NCBI RefSeq assembly: GCF_910592395.1 | Contig: NC_088321.1 | Coordinates: forward strand, 7,810,001 to 7,874,000 | Reading direction: 5' to 3' | DNA length: 64,000 bases | From: Lineus longissimus | Taxonomy: Eukaryota; Nemertea; Pilidiophora; Heteronemertea; Lineidae | Shown: one piece after another, positions 10,336 to 22,540 of the stretch | Position numbering within the stretch: position 1 is the stretch's first letter | Layout of the letters: every line of letters starts with the position of its first letter | Notes under the pieces: model-generated | Database searches by the model: none | Seen by the model: the letters and a program-made list of their open reading frames with translations, nothing else | Told to the model about the DNA's origin: nothing | Made by a program: the position numbers and the translations under genes

Positions 10336-11102
10336 GTCTCATAACTAACATTGGGTCTCGAAGGATTGTATATATTATCCGATAAGATTTAGCGAGTTGA
10401 CAGCCATTTTTAATAGTGCCACTTGTTTTAATGATCCAAGCTCCCATTGCAATATATTCAAGGTGTTTTGCTTTATCAAAGGCAAATAACCATGACCAAG
10501 TGCAAAACCCCTCTCGAGGCTATCAATAGTGGTGGTATCGTCACAAAATGTATAGATGTACTTTGTGCCCCTAATTAAACTTTTGAGAAAGCAAACATTT
10601 TCATTCATTGGTATACACACAACTTTATTGTTTACAGACACTAAAGGGTAATTTCAGGTCTAAAATTACCAGGTTGCAGCTGATATTACCAAAATGTCTC
10701 AGCAATCAGCTTACCGAAGGCAATGAGCAGATTCATTATTCTATGCTTAACAAAAAATTAAAAAGAAATGAGCGCACAGAAGACAAACGTGTACTTACCA
10801 TGTACAACCATGTACAGGCTCAAGTGTGATTTGAGAAATATTCAGCAATACTAGTATAATCCAAAATTACTCAATGTGGTCTTATTGATGATTTGGAAAT
10901 AAAAGAGTTATGGATATGATCGATTTCTGCTCAAAGGAATGGTTGAAATATATATTTGCCAGTCGGCTTGAAAACCGTAATGTGACAAGAGATAGACAAA
11001 ATGATTAATTGTTGTTTCTTCGCACTCCCTAAAGGGCTTTTCATGGATTTTGAGCCCTCATACACACCGTATCATAGTAAACATGGTAAAGGAGCCGTGT
11101 GA

Positions 11103-11420
11103 GTGTTTGGGTCATGGGCCGGGGGCGGGGGATTTCTTTTAATCACATCTTTTAAAGTAATACTTCGTCCATTCCACAAACAACTGGTTCTGGGGTTGAA
11201 TTTACAGCAGCCATTCGCATGTGTTGTTGTTCCGACTACAGCCACTGTTTATTCCCAGGGAAGATCGCTGGGAACTGGACTACAAGGGTTAGGTCTAGTG
11301 AGAGGCATCCAAACACCTATTCCCTTGATTATAGCTCAGGCCAGGAGATGTATTATCGCTACACGAACAATTATTCAAAATGGGAATGCTTTTTTAAAGG
11401 CGGCTGCTGTGAAGAGATAA
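11103..11420 (+). CDS. ORF of unknown function, D1 copy
   Basis: A 105-codon ORF beginning near a G-rich tract and ending TAA. Its partner at 25624-25956 is also open (110 codons) although the nucleotides between them are unusually diverged in the first 60-70 codons. Replacements are mostly conservative (I/V, L/M, H/Y, A/T, Q/E), and 'KQLVLGLNLQQPFACVV' and 'GLGLVRGIQTPIP' are unchanged. No known domain, signal peptide or transmembrane helix is recognised. A second frame at 11219-11455, Cys-rich ('WECFFKGGCCEEI') and preceded by a possible splice acceptor at 11206, is open only in this copy: the partner has lost the ATG and has two stops. Which frame, if either, is coding is unresolved. Confidence 0.3.
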   Translation: MFGSWAGGGGFLLITSFKVILRPFHKQLVLGLNLQQPFACVVVPTTATVYSQGRSLGTGLQGLGLVRGIQTPIPLIIAQARRCIIATRTIIQNGNAFLKAAAVKR

Positions 11421-12389
11421 TTTACAAGAGGCACAAAGTAGCTTGCAACAGTTAACAGAGGAAAACTTTGTATATTTTACAACAATTAGACTCGGCGGTG
11501 GGAGAACGCCAGATTCCTGATTTTGAGAACCTTTCTTGTAACGTTATTTGGCGTTATTTGTCAAAACAAATTTAATTTGCATATGACTTGACCGAAGCAA
11601 TGCATAGTGACCCATTGGAACGACACAAGTTTACACTAAATGATAAATGTTTAGGGGACGAGTACAGAATGATGATAATGATAACACAATAAACAAGAAT
11701 GTTAAAGATCGTCATAAAATTCGATAAAGATCTTCTTAAAATCTCGCCAAAGATCCTCATAAAATCACCGCGAGTAGAATCAATTTGGAGCTTCGTTGGG
11801 GGGGGGGGCTAAAGTATAGTATGCCAGCAAACTGTGGCAGCACTGGGACGCTGACTGAGAACTGCCGACTTTCCCGAATGTTCGTCATTCAGATAATCCA
11901 ACCTGCAATTGAAATTGCCAGTTCTCTTGCAGCGACCATATTGATCGCTGAACTTCTGATGGATTAAGTACTGCCTATGTGTCATCAAGGATGCGATACA
12001 GGATATATTTGGAAACATGTGGAATTTGGAGGCCAGTAATTGAATCGAGTTCAGGCTTTTTAGTCTAAATAATATATTATACACCGATCTTTGGACGCTC
12101 TCTCTCGATGTTCACCCAACGGTGTCTGCATATAATGCCTCGCTTTCGATTCGTGCATGGGGGAAATGGGAAGATCCAAATGCACATCACGAACATTCAT
12201 GTGACCTCGGCCCCGGCCTTACTCGCGAATATATATTAGACCTGTCAATGACAAATAGCACCCATGTCTCCTTCTCTGCATGATAAGTGGTTATTTGTGC
12301 ATGAATGGGCAATTCCCAGCCCATTGATGACCACTAATCTGGTTCTATCGTTCAGTTGTTATGAAAATGTGCTTCTAAATACTCTCGAG

Positions 12390-12745
12390 GCATGGTCTCA
12401 TGGAAAAATCATTAACAGGCTGTCATGGCATTATGTAAGCCTCATTCGATCCCATTGCTTTATAACGGAAACTACACTCACATTGCTTTATGGGAACAAC
12501 ATTCACGGGCGACGGTTTTATACAAATCACATTCACTAGCAATGGTTTTATAGAAACTTCATTTCGCAGGCCATGGTCATGGCTGTATTGAAACTATTCA
12601 CAGACCATGGCTCTATGGAAACCTCATTTATAGCCCATGGTTAAATGATAACCTTTATACAAACCAATGCTTTCTGGAAGCCTCATTTACAGACCATGGT
12701 TTCATGGAAATCGCACCATTTACATGTACAGGCCATGGCTTGAAA
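12390..12745. repeat. Degenerate minisatellite, about 36-bp unit, second array
   Basis: About ten loosely spaced units with a CATGG core (for example CAGACCATGGCTCTATGG) followed by AAACCTCATTTA-like sequence. Counterpart in the second segment at 27265-27622. ORFs through it are accidental. Confidence 0.65.
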
Positions 12746-13186
12746 ACTTCAAAATCAATGGCAATATGGGAACCACTATAATAACGCGATCAGACACCTT
12801 CGGCAATAACTGGATAAATTTAGGCTTTGGCAGTTTAAACCTGGGGGACCTTGGAGTTTCCGGTGATTTTGCGCTCGATGACCTTTGACCAGTTATGTCC
12901 CAGACCTTTGACAGTGCTTATTTTGGGCAATATGGTGATGCGGGCCATAGATCTGGTAGGAAATGTTCATTAATGCACTCATTCCATTTTATACCCCAGT
13001 ATTGTGACCTTTTCAAAATATTGATGCCTCGATCGGTGGTAAGTCCGGGTGCAACCTACACGTCACACGTATATCAAGCTTATTGGCGATAAGGCCATCG
13101 ACCTTGGAGAATAAGTGGAACACACAGCCGGCAAACAAACAGAAAGAAAAATGGCCCAAAAACATTTAGTATGGATAGTGTAACCC

Positions 13187-13570
13187 CCCCCCCCCCTCCC
13201 GTACGATGGTCCTCTAGGTACTCTCTTCTCCTCTCTTCTCCTTGCCCTTTTTGACCCTCCCTTGGGGGTCCCACGGTTCGTTAAGGGGGCCAAAAACTAT
13301 GCAATGTTAAAGTACCCCCATAGACCTTCATTTTGATACCCATGTTGACATGTTTCGATGACATCAACTTTTTGACCCCTACTTTGGGACCATTAGGCCC
13401 TATTAAGGGTCTCATTTCTGACTTAATGTGCAACTTTACGCGGGAGAAAAATTGATTTTTGAAATCAGCACCCCCATATTACCCAAAAAACGACTGTTTT
13501 CAATTTGCCCGCTAATTTGTCAAACGGAATCCTTTTTCTAGACACATTTTTGCCACTCGTCCCATGGCCT
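13187..13570. other. Non-coding stretch between D1 and A
   Basis: Begins with a C-run at 13183-13196, where similarity to D2 decays. The remainder (13290-13560) has no recognisable feature and is replaced in unit 2 by two TIR elements plus unrelated sequence (28.2-32.6 kb). Confidence 0.5.
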
Positions 13571-13867
13571 ACTACACGCTCAACGTCTCCCACATGAGTG
13601 TCAAATATTTGAGCAGCGAATCCCAGCCTAGGCAACTTGATTTTTTCTGCATTTCTTACTTATTTTCAATTATAAATATCAATGACATTGTGGATGTCAA
13701 CATTTTTATCTTATCTATATATATCATTGAATTATTTCAGAACGCGCTATCTTCCAATACACACACTCATGTATAGGACGACAGACGATCCAATTTTATT
13801 GTTTGATTTTGATATGCCATTGACGTTACACCAGATATGCATTGTACTTGCGTCTTGAATACAATAC

Positions 13868-13945
13868 TGCATCCACTCACCAATAAGATCCCAAGCCCGA
13901 CAATACCCGATTTGTACCACCGCCTTAATGGGTAGAGTCTAAACA
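13868..13945. repeat. Left arm of an outer inverted repeat around MULE A
   Basis: The sequence ATCCACTCACCAATAAGATC through 'CAATACCCGATTTGTACC' and 'GGGTAGAGTCTAAAC' is the reverse complement, at roughly 90% identity, of 21285-21362. In unit 2 the pair is 32907-32985 and 44835-44912. The arms lie outside the MULE termini, so an older TIR element appears to have been the target of the MULE insertion. Confidence 0.75.
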
Positions 13946-14159
13946 GCCGAACACAATAGTAGGCCTTTCACAGCCATAAAAGTGGTTTGGATATCTATTC
14001 AAGAGTTAACAACGTAATCGTCATGAATAGTCATGACTCTGCAGCGGAACTTTTCATAAAGACCAACTAGATATAACGCCATCGATCGAGGCGAATGGCA
14101 TCAGAGTCTACAGGACTGTAACTGAACTGAACTGATTTTGAAGTTAAGTGGTGTAAAGG

Positions 14160-15090
14160 AAAGACGGCAACCTGGCAGCCATATTGGATATTGTGTCAGG
14201 TCATACATCTATAGGAAAGCTCCCCTACACTAGGCCATCACATCACAGAAATGTCAGGCGTGTCACTCACTCAGTTCTGGAGTTATGGGGCAGAATGCGA
14301 AAAACAAAGATGGCGGTCTGGCGGCCATGTTCGACTTTGGATCGGGTCCAAAATCGATAGAGAACCTCCCCTACACTAGGTTATCACACCACATAATTTT
14401 CATGTATGTGTCTCAACCGCTTCTTGAGTTGTGGGTCGGAATGCGAGAGAAAAAGATGGCGGCCTGGCGGCCATGCTAGCCCAAAATCGATAGCGAACCT
14501 TCCCTACACTAGGTCATCACACCACAGGAGTTTCAGGTCTGTCACTCACTTGGTTCTTTAGTTATGGGACGGAATGCCTAAAACCAAGTTGGTTGCCTGG
14601 TGGCCATCTTGGATTTCAGGTCGAGTCCAAAATTGATAGAGAACCTCCTCTACCCTAGGACATCACACCACATAAATTTCAGGTCTGTCACTCACTCGGT
14701 TCTTGAGTTATGGGGCAGAATACAAAAACAAAGATGGCAGCCTGGCGGGTATCTTCGATTTTGGTTCGGGATAGAAATTAGATATCAGTCAAGCAACCTC
14801 TTCTTGAGTTATAGTCCGGAATGGGAAATCCGAATGGCCTCCGGGCGGCCATGTTGAATTTCGGAGCACGACCAAAATCGATAGGGAACCTCTCCCTATC
14901 CACCCCATTACACAAAAGAAAAGAGCAGAATGCAAAAATCTAAGATGGCGGCTGGCGGCCATATTGGATTTTGAAACGCGCCCAATATCAATAGGGACCC
15001 TTTGACACATTAGGCCTACACACCCCCTAAAGATTTTACGTCAGCCGAACATGGGGTTCTTGAGTTATAGTCCGGGTTCAGTAGTGTGGC
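14160..15090. repeat. Decayed tandem array, GATGGCGGCCTGGCGGCCAT core
   Basis: About seven units of 100-145 bases. Each has a GATGGCGGCnTGGCGGCCAT-like core, then CGATAGGGAACCTCCCCTAC, then CATCACACCACA and CTCACTCGGTTCTTGAGTTATGG. In unit 2 the same array is split by insertions into about 33190-33267, 35358-35733 and 37429-37800. Short ORFs crossing the array are repeat artefacts. The core contains the AAGATGGCGGC word bound by YY1, but as part of a repeat it is not evidence of a promoter. Confidence 0.8.
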
Positions 15091-15828
15091 GTGGGTCGGA
15101 AGCGAATTTTTTTTCCTACGAGGTTTTTGTCTCATTTGCAAATGGCGCATGCGCACTTGGCCTTTGAACGTGCGCCATGGGTGACTTGTTCATTTCACCG
15201 TGTTCGAATTGTAGTGCGCGATGTCGATTAAGTGCTTTTGTCGGTAGGTATCTAGTTATTGCGAGTGATATTCATTTAGTTGTCGTGTTTCTGCATCTAT
15301 TTTTGTAGTTTTAAAGGTTATTGATGCTTCTGAAGTCACACTAGAAATCTTGATTTTAATCGATTTTTTTCGTACTGAGATAAGTGAAGCGCTTAGGAAA
15401 ATTATACACGCCTAGGCCTATCATGCCTATTGTATGTACGAAAAAACATGAACATTGCACTCGTTCAATTTGGATTGTGTCCTTAATCATTGCACTTGAC
15501 CATGATGTCGGTGTCAATAATAGAAGCTTTTAATGCATGTAAGCACCCTGATGCTGCATGCCAACAAAATTAAGCTTTTCCCAATGATTATATCTTAAGA
15601 AAACACATAATAGTACAATGGAAGTTTTGTTGATGACGCCCAACACAATTAATAGCCCTTTTCACATATTAAAGATTGAAATTGTATTGTCCGCTTCATT
15701 TGTTATGGCCAGCATTGCAGCAAATAAGCTGTAACAAAGACAACCAGTGAACAAAAGACTGCTGTCACAAGCGAAAAATACCACATTTTGTGTGTGAATC
15801 AAACTTATCTCTTGCAAATTCTTTTCAG

Positions 15829-18800
15829 ACTGTCCTTCCTACAAACTATGATCATCATATCTGCCACTTTGAAGCCAAGGAGGGAAAAGAATCATTTGAA
15901 GTCACTCTAAGGTTAAAATTGTCTACTGAAGAAGAAGCATGAAAATGATTGTCAGACTTCCAGGAATCAAGCTTTACTACATTAAGGAAAGCACAAACAT
16001 ATCCAAATATTGCTGAAAAGCATGGAAAGATTGAATTTTAGGTGTGTGGCCAATGTTCTAAAAATTCTGGTAACTGCTTATAATGGCTGTATCACTAATG
16101 ATTACTTTGCGCAAAGCCTAAGCATGTTGTTGCTGATTAGTTAATGGAGGCTTAATCCAACATAAGCACTCCACTGTCATTTGTTCTGTCCTTCACACAC
16201 TCAAGAATTGTGAACAGAACACAATGGAGGGACCAGTTTAGCCTCAATCTGCCTTAATCAGAATAATTTTTCAGCTTCTAATATTGCCCAAGCAGTCAAG
16301 ACACATTGAGTTTAAGTTTCTTGCTTATATGTTTTGCAAAATCATCTATTTTGGTTCAAAGAGCTGGTAAATAGATGATCGTTTTTGTGATTGAACTTTG
16401 AAATATTCTTTCTTCGCAAATACTTTCAGGTTGATCTAAGATGCTAGCACAACACGATTCCACGGTCAGAAACCGCAGCTAATCGAAGAGGTAACAAGAA
16501 TACCACCTGCAAAGCCAAGCTACAGGTGTCCATTCTGAAATTTAAAGAAGCCTCACTGTGTCAGAACAAAAAAAAGAATAGAAGGTGGGTTTTACAAAGT
16601 TGAAATCAAATTGATCGATAAAGAAAACTTGACAGTTACTGTGGAAATGATGAAACTGATTCCAGGACCATACTTCACCATTTTAAAATCCAGGACCAAG
16701 AACTTACATGTAGATGTCTACACCACCACAATATGCACACGTTAAATTTACCTCCATGAACTGTCATACTTGTATTTAAGTGACCAATAATGAAATTTCC
16801 TCACTTCAGGTCTGTGGATCCACATCCTCGTGATGAACGTCTCATTGTGACCCTTCATCATTGTCACAACCATCCTATCATAGCCGCAGATGCCCTTCGT
16901 TACAGAGATGTGTTACAGGAGGTGAAAGATAAACTACTTGAACTGTACAAGCAAGGTTATACACCCTCAAAAGCACTTGAGCTTCATAAGTTCGATTTAC
17001 AGATCGAACATGGTGATGATTACATTATAAAAAGTGGTGACAGAGCAATTTGTCCGGACCTTCAGTTTTGTTACAGGTAAGCTCAGAATGAAGTACAGGG
17101 TGTCACAAAAAGAATATCAGTAAATGATTGATGGTATCTAATTCTAAGGCATTTAAGGGGGTAGATATTTAAAGGCTAAGAAATATTTTCATGATCACCT
17201 TTTGTCTTTCAGGTTGTAATATAAGAATTTTGCTGCTGAATATGGAGAGACGAAAAGAGAACATGTCCTGAAAAGACATGAAGAGAAGTTGAAGGAATAC
17301 GACCAAGCTGTAGGTGGAAGTTGTGCACGGATGAAGGTTTTGGATCAAAAAGATGTGGCAATTGCAATCGTTACCCCACTTATGCATTGTGTGCATGAGC
17401 ACATTAAACATGCAGGGGAGTTGGCATTCATTGATGCTTCGGGTAATATGGATAGGCAGGGATGCCGTATTTTCCTGATATTGACTCATAGCTCTGCTGG
17501 AGGAGTTCTGCAAGGTGTCTTGGTCACAACCAGTGAGAATACGGAAACTGTGACCCATGCATTAGAGATGCACAAATCACTGCTGGAAGATAGATCGTAC
17601 TTTGGTAGAGGAGCAAGCTTTGGTCCAGAAGTGTTCATGACTGACGATAGTGCCTCAAAAAGACAGGCGCTGCATAATATTTATCCTGAGGCAAATCTTC
17701 TTCTCTGTGTTTTCCACATTCTCCAAGTGTTCTGGCGCTTTCTGTGGGACTCAAAAAACAGTGTAAGGAAAGAACACAGACCTCCTCTTCTCTCCCTGCT
17801 GAAGGGGCTGGTATATGCAGATAGTGCTGAATCTCTTGACGTTGAATATGCAGAGGCTGCTCAAAATGAGATGTTGTCGATGTATGATAATGTTGCCAAG
17901 CATCTAGAGGACATACATGCTAGCCGAACCTATTGGGCACTCTGCCACCGTTCCAATCTTAATGTCAGAAACAATAACACTAACAACTTTGCAGAAGCGG
18001 ATATGAGGGTACTTAAAGATCAAATTATGGATTGTACCAAAGCGTACAATGTCATACAACTCGTTGATTTCCTGTCAACTCGCCTAGAGGCATATTAAGA
18101 GAGACGATTACTGGATATCTGCAACAATCGACTTGATCGGGCCCTGCAGTCCTGGTTTCTACCAAATCCACAGACAGGTGCGAAGATAGACCAGGAGAAG
18201 ATAACGAAAATTGGAGAGACGGCATACAGAGTTCCCAGTGAAACAGATCCAGACGTCACATACACAGTAGATGTATCAGTTGGTGCATGTACATGCTGGA
18301 GAGGGAAAACAGGTAATTCAAAAGGGCTTAGGCCTATGCCATAGATATTTGCGGGTTTTCTACATGACAATACAGTAGAGCAGAAGCAATTTAGTCAGTG
18401 AAATTGAGGAATGCAATTGCAGCAACTTAAAGGGGAACTATAGGCATGAGCTAGGGGGTCAAATTGGTAGTCTTTATGTGATTAATATGCACAGTTAGGT
18501 GACTGGGTCGCATTTAATTCACCGATGAATATATTCCTCGTACACGTGTGAATAGTTTCGATGTTCTGTGAGATAGGAGAGACCCCTACCGGCAACTTCG
18601 AGTAACTAAAGCTTGTCTACCTAGCTCCTGCCTTTAGGGCAGAGACATGTATTCATCCACGACCGGAAGTGTGGCACAGAGCTTATCAAAATGTCAAGTT
18701 GTGGTAAATAGATGGCTGGGATGGACCAAAGTGGAATTAATTCTCAATCTGTGGTTGATTCTTAATCTACAGAGTCAGGCCATCACAGAAATATGCTTTT

Positions 18801-20040
18801 TGATAATATATTTAAGAAAATGTGGTCTCACTGGTCAGTTTAGAACTTGTATTTTGACAGGGCCATATCAATGCCCCAGTGACGTTTTGATGGATATAGT
18901 GTACGGAAATCATTTTTACTCAGGCAATCGGTATTGGAATGTTTTTAAACTTTATTATGCTATTGGCAAAGGGTTCTTCTTGACACATATAAAATTTTGT
19001 GCAGATTGATTGGTCCAATGAGTACTTTTTTTACCAAAACTTATGCACAACAATGTACACGTAATGTACACATGTTTTAATAGAGGACTCTGGCCTTTAG
19101 ACCCCCTTTAACTGTATCATAGGCATTGTATTCACACTTCTAATCTGTATTCTAATATTTTCTTCATTTCTATTCGGGAGGACCATGTAAACACCAGTAC
19201 CTGGTGGTGAAGATACTTGCGTCATGGAATTTCATTCCTCTGAATGATCCAGCCATGAGGCGTATTTTCTTCATGGTTGCAACTGGGAAAGCAACACCAC
19301 TGAATGGTGACTGGTTTAAATCACTCCACTCAGGAAGGACAACCCCTGCCGATACCAACACTGTTGTTGAGGAGACGGGAGGAAACGGTGATGATCCCAT
19401 GGACATTTCTATTGAGGAGTCGGCCTTGGTGGTTCCTACTGCTGGGGTCCCTACTGAAGGTGCTTTGTCTACGACACTTCTTGATTCTCTCCACTTGCAG
19501 AGAGATCTTCAGAATCAGTTTGATCGTAGGAATCAGCAACCTCCATTCAACGATGATCATAATCCATGTACTGATAGTATTTATTGGATGAGTTAAACAA
19601 AGTATTTGACAAGATAAAGACAAGTTTCCTTGAAAACAGAGACTACTTTGAAAAGCCATTGAGAATTTTTGTTAAACAAGCCAATTCCTTGACCACAAAC
19701 TCTGCATTGTCTTCTGCATTACAGTGCTTTGGGAAGTACTCGGGGGCTGCGATAGCATTGGGCAAAATACGGAAGGCAAAAAAGGAATTGGTGAGTTGCA
19801 AGAAGATTGGGGTCCAGCCTGCCGGACTTGCTAGACGTAAGATGCTGGGTGGTGGTAAAAACCGAGTTGGTAGTGGTAGGCCAGCTACTAGAAGTAGTTA
19901 GGGAGAGACAAGCAGTAAGAAGTTGAAAAAGAGCAGCACTCCTTTCTCTTCCCAGATTTTGCCTAGGAGAAAAGCTTCTCATAATTTGAGAACATGTGTC
20001 CAAAGAAATGAAGCATTAGGTAAGACGCACTCTGCCAAGT
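15829..20040 (+). pseudogene. MULE transposase (DDE and SWIM), copy A, inactive
   Basis: Readable exons: 15829-16041 ('DHHICHFEAKEG'), one from 16430 ('RRGNKNTTCKAKLQV'), 16810-17076 ('HHCHNHPIIAADALRYR', 'GDRAICPDLQFCYR'), 17213-18312 (catalytic core) and 19181 onward. Core motifs are 'LAFIDASGNM' (first Asp), 'VFMTDDSASKRQAL' (second Asp), 'LLCVFHILQVFW' (CxxH) and 'NNFAEADMRVL' (Glu). The SWIM zinc finger is split by an intron: 'ACTCWRGKT' before it, 'GPCKHQYL' after it. Lesions seen only here are two TGA codons in exon 1, a TAG at that exon's end, and a CAG-to-TAG change in exon 2. Lesions shared with copy B are TAA at 17217 and 18096, a frameshift near 19590 and TAG at 19897-19899. Confidence 0.85.
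18431..19107. mobile_element. 677-bp TTAA-target MITE in the SWIM intron
   Basis: TTAA at 18427-18430 and 19108-19111 flanks ends AGGGGAACTATAGGC and its approximate complement GCCTTTAGACCCCCT. TTAA duplication points to the piggyBac or Kolobok type. Present at the same place in copy B (41981-42657), so it inserted before the duplication. The 120-codon ORF at 18647-19009 lies entirely inside and is not considered a gene. Confidence 0.65.
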
Positions 20041-21284
20041 GGTCTGCAATACTGTATTGTTCCATTGGAAAGGTCGTACATGTAAACCAGTTCATGCGTC
20101 TTGTTAAAGTTGCAATTCATTCATGAATTGGCCATTAAATTATGTACACCTTTGATTTAGATTCGTTCCCTCCATGCATATTTACTGAGATTAGTATGCA
20201 ATCAGTATGCAAAAACTGTAAAAGACCCTTATGGAGCTCGCAGTGACATCTCCTTTGGAACATTACAGTAATATTCTGTGCCAGAATGTGAGTGTTTTAT
20301 ATTGTCACTAACTTGACTATGACTTCAGTCTTTTTCAATACAGTGTATCTTACTTTTTACAACATTTTTCCGCATTTGTTTTAGAAATGTTAAAGGGAGA
20401 CTACACTAGTGTGCATTTGTCAACATTCCATTTTACTTTTACAACATTTTTCAGCATTTGTACTTGTTTTAAAAATGTTTTTAAAAAGTAGACTACACTG
20501 ATGTGCATTTGTTAGCATTGCCAATGGAGCTTGAAATTGAGATTTCTCTGTTCATTGTACGTTATACCTGTTGTGACTGTTTACTTGGTTCTTAACTTTT
20601 GGTGTAATGAAATAATTACGGTATGAACCTCATACTGTCCTATTACCAGTATTACCAAGCCAGTAACCCATACATAGGACTTTAGATGTAAAATAACCTT
20701 ACATTTTTTGCTATCAATAATAATAATAGTTAATCTGCAAAAATACTGTATTCAGTGTTTCTATTTTATTTAATACTGTAATATTGCTGAGGAGTGGGCT
20801 CCGCTTTTTCGGGTCTGTGCTGAGGGATGGAATTGACTTGACTGTGTGCTGCCACTTAACACCTGTTTGGGTACTGTAGAACTCGCCTCCCCCCTTCCCC
20901 AGATCCTATGTCCCCACCCAGAGTCTGATGTTCAATGATATAACACCACTGGTGCGCCCCCTTGCCCAACGACCATGAGGACTCCAACCTCCACCGTTGT
21001 CGTCATACTTCTGCCGAGAGTGTCTTGCCCAAGGACCTATACTCCAAACTTTTGTCAAGTGTCTTGCCCAAAGACCCACTCACACAAACAACCGCACGCA
21101 CTGATCGCATAAATTATTCAATTCATGACGTCATATGCAAATGAGACAAAAACCTCGTAGGAAAAAAAAATTTGCAGGCCGGAAACCACCCAAGTACATG
21201 ATGCCCCCACTATAGCGAGGGCATAATAATGGAAGAAACGAAGACAAGATATCCTACCTCTTTTGCCTATTATTATGCCCGGAT

Positions 21285-21362
21285 GTTTAGGCTCTACCCA
21301 TCGAGGCGGTAGTAGAAATCGGGTATTGTCGGGCTTGGGATCTTATTTGTGAGTGGATCCAG
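21285..21362. repeat. Right arm of the outer inverted repeat
   Basis: Complement of 13868-13945: GTTTAGGCTCTACCCATCGA, then CGGGTATTGTCGGGCTTGGG, then GTGAGTGGATCC. Just inside, the hairpin GGGCATAATAATGG / CCTATTATTATGCCC (about 21220-21281) may belong to the same old element. Confidence 0.75.
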
Positions 21363-22375
21363 TAAACTGTATCCACTGGTTGTCGACAAAAGAGAAACGA
21401 AACAGTCCAAATATTGCGTGGCCATCCCTAGTAGACTGTTACATAAAATCTCGGAGCTTCGAACTCAATGATTTTTATCAAACAATTTAGATATGATAGA
21501 GATACGAAGACAATACTGACATAAACAGCGAGAGGCTGTGTCCTTAATTTTTTCGACAGTTATGAGAAGTTGCTGATGGCAATGATTTAAGAGTTCTTTT
21601 CGAAGTTCGTTGTTCTTCGCCACATGTTCATATTTATCAGGTTTGCATTGAATACATTGTCGTTGTTTAATCGACTAATTCTGGGTATCATATGGTCCCT
21701 TGTTTTGTTCTCAGGATATCCAATATTTTCAATTCTGACCAACTACAACGAGTTTTATAACATACTTAATTTTTGCAATCGTTAAAGAGATCCAGTCGTG
21801 GCACAAGTCTTTCTTTAGACGAGTTAAACGTGGTAAAAATAAATATATTGGTGATTACTTCTTATGCAGCTCATTGGCTACGTATACATAATCAACTACC
21901 TGAGGGGACCTCGAAACTGCCTACATTTTTCAATGGAAGCTTATTTCCACCTTGGATTTAACCGGGGCGTTCAAAACTCCCCATTTTCATAAGCGTTTCG
22001 CTATGTTTCCTTCAATGAGAATATCTCATTAGATGCCAATAACTGGTACATGTATATGATACCATAAGACACTACATGTAGTCCATGAAACGAAGACCAC
22101 ATACTTAATTGCTTACAAAAAAACTTAGTTCTCAACTGTAAGCGACAAAATATGGCGCTTTTCACGTCAATGTTGTTATCTAACTAGTTTTATAGAAATC
22201 AATGAATTCAAATTGACCGTTGATTTGTGTTATATCTAGTGCAGTGGTACGGATTTGGCCCGAATCAATGAGTGACCCGAGATGGCACTGCCCCAACACA
22301 AGTGTTATTGTTTTCGAAACGGGTCGTTGCTTGGAAACTATACGTTGATTTGTGATTTGTTGTTTTTTTATTCTA

Positions 22376-22540
22376 GTGTCGTCATTGGTCTGCATGGGGA
22401 GGAAAAAGAACTACACCTTCTGGTATCAATGTCTTGTTTTGTATTGCGCAACCCTCCATACTGGTCACGGCAAGTCTCCATTGGTACCACAGCTCTCCCG
22501 GGCAATTTACGGGAATATCACGATGAAGCCCATTTAACTA
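22376..22540 (+). other. Exon-like ORF segment after a pyrimidine tract
   Basis: A run TTGTTTTTTTATTCTAG just upstream could be a splice acceptor. One frame then reads 'MGRKKNYTFWYQCLVLY' and 'HTGHGKSPLVPQLSRAI'. The diverged relative at 53235-53300 keeps 'GHGK-LIPQLSRAI' in the same frame before a stop, which hints that this frame was once coding. The alternative frame is longer but is not kept in the relative. An identical copy occurs at 45912-46076. Function unknown; it could be a piece of an old transposon. Confidence 0.25.

Larger units (their letters stand above)
15097..21182 (+). mobile_element. Mutator-like element (MULE), copy A, about 6.1 kb
   Basis: Terminal inverted repeats are seen at 15097-15150 and 21134-21182; the shared core includes TTTTTTTCCTACGAGG and TTTTTGTCTCATTTGCA. 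Between them lies a multi-exon transposase with DDE and SWIM motifs. The outermost bases (CCGG-like) are less well conserved and no clean target duplication could be read, so the exact boundary is uncertain by a few bases. A tandem duplication of about 85 bases lies in the 3' part (20351-20523), and a CTTGCCCAAAGAC-type repeat at about 21000-21080. Confidence 0.85.

Noticed and set aside
14309-15000. Cluster of AAGATGGCGGC words as YY1-bound promoters
   Set aside because: They are part of a decayed tandem repeat with no adjacent gene.
17289-18098. MULE copies A and B as two independent transpositions
   Set aside because: Left and right flanks, the outer inverted repeats and the intronic MITE are duplicated too, so this is segmental duplication.
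18647-19009. 120-codon ORF within the MULE region, and its copy at 42197
   Set aside because: Lies entirely inside the TTAA MITE in the SWIM intron; hydrophobic by composition only.
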